A stretch of DNA of 64,000 nt from Hyalangium ruber. Its GTDB lineage: Bacteria; Myxococcota; Myxococcia; Myxococcales; Myxococcaceae. This document shows positions 44,203 through 52,474 of the stretch, in pieces. The stretch covers positions 124,001 through 188,000 of the forward strand of contig NZ_JAXIVS010000008.1 of the NCBI RefSeq assembly GCF_034259325.1, written 5' to 3'. A program made the translations under genes and the position numbers. The notes under the pieces are model-generated. The model saw only the letters and a list, made by a program, of their open reading frames with translations, was not told the DNA's origin and ran no database searches. Position 1 is the stretch's first letter. Every line of letters begins with the position of its first letter.

Positions 44203-45021
44203 ATGCTGAAGGGTAAGACTCCGCTCATCGTCGCCATCGTCCTCGGTCTGTTGGCCGGTGTAGTTGCGTACTCGGCCATCAAGAAGAAGGAGGCGGATGT
44301 CCGCCGCGGTTGGAACCTGGTCCCGGTGGTCGTGGCCGCCCAGGACATCCCCGAAGGCACCATCATCACCTTCGACATGATCTCCCAGCGCTCGGTGCCC
44401 GAGCAGTTCGTCACCTCGTCCGTGGTGAAGCCGGACTCGGCCACCTACGTGGTGAACCAGAAGGTGCTCGTGCCGCTGCAGGCCGGCGACCCGTTGCTCT
44501 GGAGCCAGTTCGAGACCACCAAGGCCGCCGAGCGCCTGTCCTCGAAGGTCCAGAAGAAGGGCCGCGCGATCACCCTGGAGGCCAAGGCCATCACCGCGGT
44601 CGGTGGCTGGGTGCGCCCCAACGATCACGTGGACGTGATCGGCACCTTCCGTGATCCGCAGACCGACGAGCAGGTCGCCGTGACGCTGCTCCAGAACGTG
44701 ATCGTTCTGGCCACGGGCAAGATCACCGGTACCACGAACGTGAACCTCATCCCCGAGGGTCAGCGCGAGTACAACAACGTCTCGCTGCTGGTCATCCCGG
44801 AGGAGGCCGAAATCCTCGTCCTGGCCTCGGAGATGGGCAACCTGACGCTGTCGCTCCGCAACGAGGACGACGTGGACATCATCGAGGAGCGCGGCCGCGC
44901 CACCATCAGCACGCTGCTCTCCGGTGAGCGCACCCGCGTGCTGGAGCAGAAGCGCCGCGAGATCATCACCATCATCAAGGGCAACTCCAAGGAGCAGAAC
45001 GCGGGCGTTGGCTCTCCGTAG
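44203..45021 (+). CDS. cpaB: Flp pilus assembly protein CpaB/RcpC
   Basis: A 272-residue protein with one N-terminal membrane segment (LIVAIVLGLLAGVVAYSAI), the SAF domain (PVVVAAQDIPEGTIITFDMI and VVNQKVLVPLQAGDPLLWSQF), and the RcpC/CpaB region (AITAVGGWVRPNDHVDVIGTF, TVTLLQNVIVLATG). It is a periplasmic, secretin-associated part of the Tad apparatus. GGGAGG precedes the ATG. In most tad loci cpaC (secretin) follows; here TadB follows directly. Confidence 0.93.
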   Translation: MLKGKTPLIVAIVLGLLAGVVAYSAIKKKEADVRRGWNLVPVVVAAQDIPEGTIITFDMISQRSVPEQFVTSSVVKPDSATYVVNQKVLVPLQAGDPLLWSQFETTKAAERLSSKVQKKGRAITLEAKAITAVGGWVRPNDHVDVIGTFRDPQTDEQVAVTLLQNVIVLATGKITGTTNVNLIPEGQREYNNVSLLVIPEEAEILVLASEMGNLTLSLRNEDDVDIIEERGRATISTLLSGERTRVLEQKRREIITIIKGNSKEQNAGVGSP

Positions 45022-45076
45022 TCGGGCGTCCTTGCCCAGCCCACCGCGTTCCTAACTTCCCCGGGAGCCTCCCCTC

Positions 45077-45922
45077 ATGTTGGCAGGAATCGTCCTCCTC
45101 CTCGTCACCGGCGCTGTCTTCTTCTTCAGCCTGGTGATCTTCACGGTGCTCGCGAAGGCCTACGAGCAATATCAGGAGCGCTACGTCGCCAAGTCGATGA
45201 ACGACTTGAGTGACATGTTCCTGTTCATCGACGCGCGGCAGATGTTGATCCTCAACATCGCGTCGATGTGCCTTCTGGGCATCCTCAGCTACATCATCTT
45301 CAACCCCATCCTCTGCGTGGGCATGACCATCTTCGGCTTCTTCCTGCCGATGCTGACGGTCAAGCACTACCGCAAGCGGCGCATCAAGAAGTTCAACGTG
45401 CAGCTGGTGGACGCGCTCCAGGCCATGGCCAACGCGTTCAAGGCGGGTCTGACGTTCCCGCAGGCCATCGAGCACGTGGCGCGCGAGGCGCTGCCGCCGC
45501 TGTCCCAGGAGTTCGGCCTCTTCGTGAAGGAAGTGAAGCTGGGCGTGCCCCTGGAAGAGGCGCTCATCAACATGGCCAAGCGCGTGGGCAGTGACGACCT
45601 GGAGCTCGTCGTCGTGTCCACCAACATCGCCCGCCAGCTCGGCGGCAACATGGCGGAGATGTTCGAGACGATCTCGACCGTTATCCGTGAGCGCTTCCGC
45701 CTCGAGGGCAAGATCGACGCGCTGACCAGCCAGGGCAAGCTGCAGGGCTGGATCGTCGCCTCCATGCCCGCGGTGCTGGGCATGGTGCTCAACGCCATGC
45801 GTCCGGACCTGATGGAGCCGATGATGAACCACATCTTCGGCTATCTGCTGGTGACGGTGATCGCCATCATGGAGATCCTCGGCATCCTCATCATCCGCCG
45901 CATCGTCAACATCGACATCTGA
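45077..45922 (+). CDS. tadB: Tad platform protein TadB (T2SSF family)
   Basis: A 281-residue inner-membrane protein. An N-terminal helix (IVLLLVTGAVFFFSLVIFTVL) and a hydrophobic pair at about 60-100 precede the T2SSF domain: LVDALQAMANAFKAGLTFPQAIEHVA and DLELVVVSTNIARQLGGNMAEMFETIS. Two C-terminal membrane helices (QGWIVASMPAVLGMVLNAM and HIFGYLLVTVIAIMEILGILIIRR) follow. TadB and TadC form the platform that the TadA ATPase drives. GGGAG precedes the start. Confidence 0.93.
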   Translation: MLAGIVLLLVTGAVFFFSLVIFTVLAKAYEQYQERYVAKSMNDLSDMFLFIDARQMLILNIASMCLLGILSYIIFNPILCVGMTIFGFFLPMLTVKHYRKRRIKKFNVQLVDALQAMANAFKAGLTFPQAIEHVAREALPPLSQEFGLFVKEVKLGVPLEEALINMAKRVGSDDLELVVVSTNIARQLGGNMAEMFETISTVIRERFRLEGKIDALTSQGKLQGWIVASMPAVLGMVLNAMRPDLMEPMMNHIFGYLLVTVIAIMEILGILIIRRIVNIDI

Positions 45923-45936
45923 CGGAGAAGACGACC

Positions 45937-46827
45937 GTGCAGGACATCCTCACTCAATTCTTGCTGGGCGGCTCGGCGCTGTTCGCCGCCGCCGCGGCCG
46001 CCTTCCTCGGCATCGGCATCTACAACAACTACTTCGAGACGTTCGTCTCGGAGGTGCAGGGCGAGTCCGCGGGCGGCATGAAGGGCGCCGGCTCGGTGGC
46101 CATCCGCAAGCTCGGCGCGATGAACCGCCGGGTCATGTGGCCGGGCTACGAAGCCAAGATGCGGAAGAACCTCATCAAGGCCGGTGATGTGAACGGGTAC
46201 AAGCCCGAGGACATCATGGCCCTGCAGGAGGTCGGCTTCGTCGCCGGTCTGCTCGGCGGCCTCATCCTCGCCAACGGCCTGGGACAGAATCTGGCCTGGT
46301 CGCTCGTCGTCGCCCTGTTCGGCATGTACTACCCGATGATCTGGGTGAACGATCAGGTCAAGAAGCGTCACCTGCAGATCTCCCGCGCGCTGCCCTACAA
46401 CCTGGACCTGCTCACGCTGTCGGTGGAAGCGGGCCTCGACTTCACCGCCGCGCTCGCCAAGGTGGTGGAGAAGGGCAAGACGGGCCCGCTCAAGGACGAG
46501 CTGGCCCTGGTGCTCAAGCAGCTGAAGATGGGCAAGACGCGTGAAGAGGCCCTCAAGGCGATGATCGTCCGCGTGGACCTGCCGCCGCTCACCACCTTCG
46601 TCACCGCGCTCATCCAGGCCGACAAGATGGGTACGAGCCTCGGTAAGGTGCTGCGCATCCAGTCCACGCAGATGCGCATCGACCGCACCCAGCGCGCCGA
46701 GAAGCTGGCCGGCGAGGCCCCGGTGAAGATGCTCTTCCCGCTGATCGCCTGCATCTTCCCGACGGTGTTCATGGTGCTCTTCGGGCCCATCGTCTTCGCG
46801 TTCATGTTCGGAAACGTGGGGGGGTAG
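45937..46827 (+). CDS. tadC: Tad platform protein TadC (T2SSF family)
   Basis: A 296-residue partner of TadB starting at GTG 45937 (GGAGAAG upstream). Membrane segments at the N-terminus (GGSALFAAAAAAFLGIGIY), about 105-145, and C-terminal (MLFPLIACIFPTVFMVLFGPIVFAFMFG) surround the T2SSF domain (YNLDLLTLSVEAGLDFTAALAKVVEKG and LTTFVTALIQADKMGTSLGKVLRIQS). It ends at a TAG codon after GNVGG; the following FHA gene continues in the same reading frame directly after this stop. Confidence 0.93.
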   Translation: MQDILTQFLLGGSALFAAAAAAFLGIGIYNNYFETFVSEVQGESAGGMKGAGSVAIRKLGAMNRRVMWPGYEAKMRKNLIKAGDVNGYKPEDIMALQEVGFVAGLLGGLILANGLGQNLAWSLVVALFGMYYPMIWVNDQVKKRHLQISRALPYNLDLLTLSVEAGLDFTAALAKVVEKGKTGPLKDELALVLKQLKMGKTREEALKAMIVRVDLPPLTTFVTALIQADKMGTSLGKVLRIQSTQMRIDRTQRAEKLAGEAPVKMLFPLIACIFPTVFMVLFGPIVFAFMFGNVGG

Positions 46828-46830
46828 GTC

Positions 46831-48477
46831 CTGGGGTTCAGGCTGACCATCGCGAAGGGTCTCCAGGAAGGCCGGGAGATCTCCTTCGAGGATGACGAGC
46901 TGACGATTGGCCGCACCTCGGAGAACCAGGTGGTGTTGCACGATCACGGCGTGTCTCGCCGCCACGCGCGCCTCTTCGCGCGCGGCGGCAGGCACTACGT
47001 GACGGACCTGGGCAGCGCCAACGGCACCCTCGTCAACGGCAAGGCCCTGCTCAAGCTCAAGGAGCAGGAGCTGCGTGAGGGGGACCGAATCTCCCTTGGC
47101 GGGGTGGAGTTCGTCTTCTCCCAGCTGTCGCCGTCGCCGTCGCCGCCGCCGCCGGAGGAGGCCACCCGGATGGTGCCCTCCCGGTCCATCGCTCCACGCT
47201 CGAGCACGCGCATCACCCGCGCGAACACCGAGATGGAGATGCAGGCCATCGAGGCCGAGGACACCGGCAAGCACCGCATCGTCAGCGAGGCGGAGGTGAC
47301 GGGTTCTGCCTCGGGGAGTGGAGCCGCCACCCTGGCGGAGATGCCCGCGGTGGTCGCACCCGCCGCCGGCGCGGCTACCGTGGCGGAGATGCCCGCGGTG
47401 CTGGCTCCGGCCGCCGGTACCTCCACCCTGGCGGAGATGCCCGCCACGATTCGTTCCTCGCCGCCCCTGATCGCTCGCCCTTCGCCACGCACCGCCGCGG
47501 CCAAGGAGCTGGGGAGCGCCAAGCCGTCGGCCGCCGAGCGCGCGCGCGAACGCCGGCAGATGCGCGAGACCCTGGGCGGGCAGCTCGTGGTCTGGTGGAA
47601 GGAGCTCTCCACGAAGGGCAAGTCCATCGCGGGCGTCTTCACCGGGCTCGTGGTGGTCGGCGTGATGGCCGTGCTCTTCAGCGTGTTCAAGCCCGCCCCC
47701 GACGGCCGTCCCAAGGGGCCCGAGCCCACGCAGATCAGCATCTCTCCGCTGCCGGACTCGTTCGGACTGGGCGAGGGCGTCCAGTGGACCAACCCGGACC
47801 AGAAGGCGTTCGACTTCGAGTTCGTCTCGCCCACCCGGGCGGTGGCTGTCCTACATTACCAGGCCAGCAACATCTCCGAGCAGGAGGTGGACATCACCCT
47901 CAACGGGGTGAGCCAGGGCTGGGTCCCCGGTGACACGGCCACCGCGGCCGAGCGAGAGATCGAGCTGGTGCTGGCCCTGTCGCTGCTCAAGCGCAGTGAG
48001 CGCAACCAGCTGGCCTTCGACAATGTGCGCAACCCTCCGGGCCAGGAGAGCTGGCGCGTCTGGAACGTGTACGTGGAGGTCATCCCCGTGCCCGAGCTGC
48101 CGCTGGCCGAGCTGCTCACCAAGGCACGCGAGCAGGCGACCGCGGGCGAGCGCTTCTACGAGCAGAAGGATGTAGGCTCGGAGAACCTGTTCAAGGCCTG
48201 GAAGAACTACCGCTCGGCCTGGCTCACCCTGGAGGCGCTCGAGGACAAGCCGGACCTCTACAATGATGTCCGCTTCGCCCTCCAGCAGACGAGCGCGGAG
48301 TTGGACCAGCAGTGTCGTAAGCTGATGCTCGATTTTCAACGCAGCTTGCAGTTCCGAGATGGGGACAAGGCCAGGGCCACCGTGCTGGAGGTCAAGAGGC
48401 GCTTCCCTACGACCGAGCATCGCTGTCACAATCTGGCTCTCGAAAAAGCGGCACAATACGAGCTGCCGTTAGACTGA
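46831..48477 (+). CDS. FHA-domain membrane protein, apparent CTG start
   Basis: A 548-residue protein if read from CTG 46831. No ATG, GTG or TTG occurs between the TadC stop (46825) and a GTG at 46930, and the latter would remove the first strands of the FHA fold (FRLTIAKGLQEG through LTIGRTSENQ). GGGGGG at 46819-46824 could serve as ribosome-binding sequence. The FHA core SRRHARLF and SANGTLVNG is intact. Residues 160-230 hold three copies of a 16-residue AEMPA repeat; a membrane helix (SIAGVFTGLVVVGVMAVLFSVF) is at about 270, and a beta-sandwich-like and helical region follows. Stop codon 26 bases before the next FHA gene. Probably a Tad-associated phospho-signalling adaptor. Confidence 0.8.
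   Translation: MGFRLTIAKGLQEGREISFEDDELTIGRTSENQVVLHDHGVSRRHARLFARGGRHYVTDLGSANGTLVNGKALLKLKEQELREGDRISLGGVEFVFSQLSPSPSPPPPEEATRMVPSRSIAPRSSTRITRANTEMEMQAIEAEDTGKHRIVSEAEVTGSASGSGAATLAEMPAVVAPAAGAATVAEMPAVLAPAAGTSTLAEMPATIRSSPPLIARPSPRTAAAKELGSAKPSAAERARERRQMRETLGGQLVVWWKELSTKGKSIAGVFTGLVVVGVMAVLFSVFKPAPDGRPKGPEPTQISISPLPDSFGLGEGVQWTNPDQKAFDFEFVSPTRAVAVLHYQASNISEQEVDITLNGVSQGWVPGDTATAAEREIELVLALSLLKRSERNQLAFDNVRNPPGQESWRVWNVYVEVIPVPELPLAELLTKAREQATAGERFYEQKDVGSENLFKAWKNYRSAWLTLEALEDKPDLYNDVRFALQQTSAELDQQCRKLMLDFQRSLQFRDGDKARATVLEVKRRFPTTEHRCHNLALEKAAQYELPLD
47326..47451 (+). repeat. Tandem 48-base coding repeat
   Basis: Copies at 47326-47373 and 47374-47421, with a partial third from 47422, encode ATLAEMPAVVAPAAGA-like units inside the FHA protein linker. 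They differ at several bases, so this is not a recent duplication. Confidence 0.8.
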
Positions 48478-48509
48478 ACCCCCGGCTCTCGTAGGAAGCG
48501 GTGATTCAC

Positions 48510-50261
48510 ATGGCGAACCCTCCTCCCACGGCGCGACGTCGCCCCTCCACGTCCTCTGGCAGCTCCGCTGGCGGCAGCGGACCGCAGCGGCCCGCCCGCA
48601 GGACTGGAGCCGCGCCGCCGGTACGGCCCGAGTCCACGCCCTTCAGCGGCCCCAAGCTGGTGGTCTCCGGCGGGCCCAAGGCCGGCGAGGAGTTCAACCT
48701 GCAGGAGGAGGAGTACGTCGTCGGTCGCTCGACCGACAACCCCATCTGCATCGCGGACACCTCCGTCTCGCGCAAGCACATCATGCTGCGGCGGGTGGGG
48801 CAGGGCTGGACGGTGAGCGATCTGGGCTCCGGTAACGGCACCCTGGTCAACGGCGAGCCCATCAACGACGAGACGGTGCTGGCCAACGGCGACGTCATCA
48901 CCATGGGCGACACGGAGGTGACGTTCACCGACGTGGCCAACTCGACGATGATGGTGGACATCACCGCGGGCCCCTCGCGCTCGCGGCCCTCCACCTCGGG
49001 CGCCGCGCCGGGCCGTCCGCCTCCGCGCCCCGAGCGGGTGCGTCCCGCGCGCGCGGGCGCGGCGAAGGCCGTGGATCCGCAGGCGCAGCGCAAGAAGAAG
49101 ATCATCATCGGCTCGGTGGCGGGCGTCATCATCGTCGCCGGCCTGGGCCTGGTGGGCCTGAAGATGCGCCAGAAGGCGGCCGAGGAGGCCCGGACGGCCG
49201 TCTCCCTGCGCAAGGCGCAGGTGCGTCAGGAGAACGCGGCGGTCTTCCAGGACGCCAAGAACCACATCCGCGAGGGTCGCTGGACCGAGGCCAAGGCGCT
49301 GCTGCTGGAGCTGCAGGAGAAGTCGCCGGACATGGGCCTGCAGGACTACCTGGACCGGGTGGAGAAGGAGATCCCCAACCAGGAGCGCGTGGTGGCCGCC
49401 GAGGCGGCGCTCAAGGAGAAGCGGCTCGCGGTCGCTAAGGGCGAGCTCGACAAGGTCACCCCGGACACGCAGATGTACGAGCAGGTCAACAAGCTCAAGC
49501 GCGAGCTGCGTGACACCTCGGACTCCCAGGCCAAGGCGGCGCGGGCCCTGCTCGACACCAAGCAGCTGGACCCGGCCCGGCAGGCCAAGGCCTCCATGGA
49601 AGACGTGCTCGTGGTGTTCCCCGAGCACCGCGACGCCAAGCTCCTCAACGAGGAGGCCACCAAGCTGATCGCCCAGCTGACCTTCGTGGCGCCTCCGCCT
49701 CCGCCCCCGCCGCCCAAGGATCCCTGGGAGGCCTCCGTGGCGCGCTTCGTCGACGGCGACTTGTCGGGCGGAGTGGCGCTCGCCAACGCGTGCGTGACGA
49801 AGTCGAACAAGTGCAAGGGCGGCCTCAAGGACATGACGGAGTTCGGCAACCTCTACAAGAAGCTGGAGGACCTGGACGCCAAGGGCCTGGCGCGGCTGCT
49901 GGCGCTGGACAAGGACATCACCGGGCCGCGGGGCCCCAGCAAGATGGCCAAGAACGCGGGCACGCGCGCGGCGAACATCTTCTACAAGAGCGCCTCGGCG
50001 GCGAAGGCCGCGGGCCAGTGGTCGCGCGCCATCGAGTACGCGCGGCGCACGCTTCAGGCGGACCCCGGCCACGCGGGTGCCTCCAACATCGTCAATGACT
50101 TGAGGTCCAAGGCGAAGGAGATCTACCTCCAGGCCTATACGCTCAAGGCCGAGAACCCCGAGGACGCCATCCCCAAGTTCAAGGAGGTGATCGCCATGAC
50201 GCCTCCGGATGACGAGAACCACCAGAAGGCGAAGAACTGGCTCGAGCAACTCCAGAGATGA
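48510..50261 (+). CDS. FHA-domain membrane protein with helical repeats
   Basis: A 583-residue protein from the ATG at 48510; a GTG at 48501 is also in frame. After a disordered basic stretch (residues 1-48) the FHA domain runs from LVVSGGPKAGEEFNLQEEEYVVGR through SVSRKHIML and SGNGTLVNGE. One membrane helix (KIIIGSVAGVIIVAGLGLVGL) sits at about 190. The C-terminal 370 residues are TPR-like helices (RWTEAKALLLELQEK, SRAIEYARRTLQADPGHAG) with a Pro-rich break. Its stop overlaps the xseA start (ATGA). It probably belongs functionally with the preceding FHA/Tad genes. Confidence 0.88.
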   Translation: MANPPPTARRRPSTSSGSSAGGSGPQRPARRTGAAPPVRPESTPFSGPKLVVSGGPKAGEEFNLQEEEYVVGRSTDNPICIADTSVSRKHIMLRRVGQGWTVSDLGSGNGTLVNGEPINDETVLANGDVITMGDTEVTFTDVANSTMMVDITAGPSRSRPSTSGAAPGRPPPRPERVRPARAGAAKAVDPQAQRKKKIIIGSVAGVIIVAGLGLVGLKMRQKAAEEARTAVSLRKAQVRQENAAVFQDAKNHIREGRWTEAKALLLELQEKSPDMGLQDYLDRVEKEIPNQERVVAAEAALKEKRLAVAKGELDKVTPDTQMYEQVNKLKRELRDTSDSQAKAARALLDTKQLDPARQAKASMEDVLVVFPEHRDAKLLNEEATKLIAQLTFVAPPPPPPPPKDPWEASVARFVDGDLSGGVALANACVTKSNKCKGGLKDMTEFGNLYKKLEDLDAKGLARLLALDKDITGPRGPSKMAKNAGTRAANIFYKSASAAKAAGQWSRAIEYARRTLQADPGHAGASNIVNDLRSKAKEIYLQAYTLKAENPEDAIPKFKEVIAMTPPDDENHQKAKNWLEQLQR

Positions 50262-52042
50262 AGCGTCGGCGAGGAGCGGCAGGAGATGCTCCTGTCGCTC
50301 CCGTGCGACAGGGAGATTTGTTCGGCGCGTCGGCCGCGACGCCACCGCCGCCGGAGGTGAGGCTCTCTTCGGAGAAGAAGCCTCCCCCGGACAAGGCGCC
50401 GCCCGCCGAGAAGGCCCCCGTGCCCGAGAAGCGACCGCCCGCGCCCGCGCCGGTGGTCATCGAGACGGTGGTGGCCGTGGTGCAGGAGGTCTCCGTGTCC
50501 CTGCCGTCGCTGCCCGGGGCGCCCCCGCGTCCGGCGCGCACGGTGCTCTCGGTGGGCGAGCTCACGCGGCAGCTCAAGGACACGATCGAGTCGCGCTACC
50601 CGCGCGTGCTGGTGCGCGGTGAGGTGTCGGGCTTCCGGGGCGCCAACGCGCGCGGGCACCTGTACTTCACCCTCAAGGACGTGGACGCCTCCATCGACGC
50701 CAAGGTGTGGGCGTCGCAGGCCTCCCGGCTGCGCTTCGCGCTCAAGGATGGGCTGGAGGTGGTGGCCGAGGGCAGCGTGGACCTGTACGCGCCCCAGGGC
50801 CGCTACAGTCTCATCATCCAGCGGGTGGAGCCGGTGGGGCAGGGCGCGCTGGCGCTCGCCTTCGAGCAACTGAAGGAGCAGCTGGCGGCCGAGGGCCTCA
50901 TCGGCGATCGCCGCATCCGGCCGCCGCGCCCCTTGCCCTTCCTGCCTCGGCGCATCGGCGTGGTGACGAGCCGCACCGGCGCGGCGCTGCAGGACTTCCT
51001 GCGCGTGCTGTACGGGCGCCACCCCCGGCTGAGCGTGCTGGTATGCGACGCGCGCGTGCAGGGAGAGGGCTCCGCGCAGGAGGTGGCCCAGGCCATCGAG
51101 CGCCTGGGCCGCACGGACGTGGACGTCATCGTCGTGACGCGCGGCGGCGGCTCGGTGGAGGACCTCTGGACGTTCAATGAGGAGGTGGTGGCCCGGGCCA
51201 TCCACGCCTCGCCGGTGCCGGTGGTGTCGGCCATCGGGCACGAGATCGACTTCACCATCTCCGACTTCGTGGCGGACTTCCGCTCGCCCACGCCCAGCGC
51301 GGCGGCGGAGCGGCTGGCGCCGGTGCTCAGCGACCTGGAGCTGACGCTGGACACCCACGCCTCGCGGCTGCGCCAGGCGGTGGAGCTGCGGGTGCTGGAG
51401 CTGCGCGAGTACCTGGGCAGCCTGTCCTCGCGGGTGGTGGACCCCCGGCGGCGCCTGGGCCAGCAGCGGCTGCACCTGTCCGAGCAGCTCGAGGCGATGA
51501 TGCGGGTGCTGAGGCCTGCCCAGCGCGAGCGGCGGGAGCAGCTCCGGGGCTTGCAGGAGCGGCTCCAGCGCGCGCTGCCTCAGGCCCGGGTGGGAGAGCA
51601 GCGCGCGCACCTGCTGCGGCTGGCGGCGCGGCTGCACGAGGCGGCCCGCTCGGGCATCGCCACCCGGCGCGCGGACCTGGCCAAGGGGCAGTTGGGGCTG
51701 GAGCGGCTCTCCCCGGCGGCTCGGGTGGCCACGGAGCGGGCGGCGCTGGCGGCCCGGAAGGCCCGCCTGCTCGCCCTCCAGGGGCAGGTGCTCTCCGACG
51801 CCCAGCGGCGCTTCCAGCGGCTGGAGGGCCGGCTGGATGCCATGAGCCCGCTGAAGGTCATGTCGCGCGGCTACGCCATGGCCTTCCGGAAGCGGGACGG
51901 GGCGGTGGTGCGCTCCGTGGAGGACGTGCAGCCCGGGGAACTCCTGGGTATCAAGCTGACCCGGGGCGTGGCGAAGTCCCTGGAGGGCTGCGAGGAGATC
52001 GAAGCCACCGTGACGGCGATAAAAGGGCCGGTGGACTGCTGA
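50258..52042 (+). CDS. xseA: Exodeoxyribonuclease VII large subunit
   Basis: A 594-residue XseA; the family norm is about 400-460. The core begins near residue 93 (LSVGELTRQLKDTIESRYPRVLVRGEVSG, the OB-fold), followed by GHLYFTLKD, PLPFLPRRIGVVTSRTGAALQDFL, VIVVTRGGGSVEDLWTFNEE and AIGHEIDFTISDFVADFRSPTPSAAAE, all hallmark motifs. The last third is coiled coil. Residues 1-90 are an extra Pro/Lys-rich tail containing QGDLF at 18-22, a match to the beta-clamp binding consensus. It starts inside the FHA gene stop, heading an xseA-xseB-ispA-dxs-tlyA run. Confidence 0.95.
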   Translation: MKRRRGAAGDAPVAPVRQGDLFGASAATPPPPEVRLSSEKKPPPDKAPPAEKAPVPEKRPPAPAPVVIETVVAVVQEVSVSLPSLPGAPPRPARTVLSVGELTRQLKDTIESRYPRVLVRGEVSGFRGANARGHLYFTLKDVDASIDAKVWASQASRLRFALKDGLEVVAEGSVDLYAPQGRYSLIIQRVEPVGQGALALAFEQLKEQLAAEGLIGDRRIRPPRPLPFLPRRIGVVTSRTGAALQDFLRVLYGRHPRLSVLVCDARVQGEGSAQEVAQAIERLGRTDVDVIVVTRGGGSVEDLWTFNEEVVARAIHASPVPVVSAIGHEIDFTISDFVADFRSPTPSAAAERLAPVLSDLELTLDTHASRLRQAVELRVLELREYLGSLSSRVVDPRRRLGQQRLHLSEQLEAMMRVLRPAQRERREQLRGLQERLQRALPQARVGEQRAHLLRLAARLHEAARSGIATRRADLAKGQLGLERLSPAARVATERAALAARKARLLALQGQVLSDAQRRFQRLEGRLDAMSPLKVMSRGYAMAFRKRDGAVVRSVEDVQPGELLGIKLTRGVAKSLEGCEEIEATVTAIKGPVDC

Positions 52043-52127
52043 AGGACCGACAGTCCACACTGGCTCCGGGCGGGGGCCTCCTTTAGAGTCCGCGCGCCCA
52101 ATCTTCACCGATGTGGAGGTGTCGGAC

Positions 52128-52451
52128 GTGTCGAAGTCAGGGAAGGCGGCGGAGCCAGCGCCCGAGCAGTATGGGGACGTCGTGGCGCGGCTGGAGGAGA
52201 TGGTGGCGAAGCTGGAGAGCGGCTCGCTGTCGCTCGAGGAGTCCCTCAAGGCCTTCGAGGAAGGCATCCGGCTGGTCCGCAAGGGCGAGAAGCTCCTCAG
52301 CGATGCGGAGCAGCGCATCGAGCAGCTGCTGGTGGACGAGGACGGCCGGGAGGTGGTCGCCCCGCTGCCGGTGGGTAACCGGCCTGCTCCCGCGGCGGCT
52401 CCCAAAGCCGCCGCCGCGAAGCCGCCGCCGGAAGACGATGTGCCGTTCTGA
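52128..52451 (+). CDS. xseB: Exodeoxyribonuclease VII small subunit
   Basis: A 107-residue XseB; the core is residues 15-80 (YGDVVARLEEMVAKLESGSLSLEESLKAFEEGIRLVRKGEKLL), the two-helix family signature. A Pro/Ala-rich tail ends in DDVPF, similar to the acidic tips of single-stranded-DNA-binding proteins. GTG 52128 is chosen because GGAGG (52115-52119) lies 8 bases before it; earlier in-frame GTGs lack this. It forms the exonuclease VII complex with XseA, degrading single-stranded DNA. Confidence 0.92.
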   Translation: MSKSGKAAEPAPEQYGDVVARLEEMVAKLESGSLSLEESLKAFEEGIRLVRKGEKLLSDAEQRIEQLLVDEDGREVVAPLPVGNRPAPAAAPKAAAAKPPPEDDVPF

Positions 52452-52474
52452 CGGAAGCGGGGCGCGGAGCCGCC

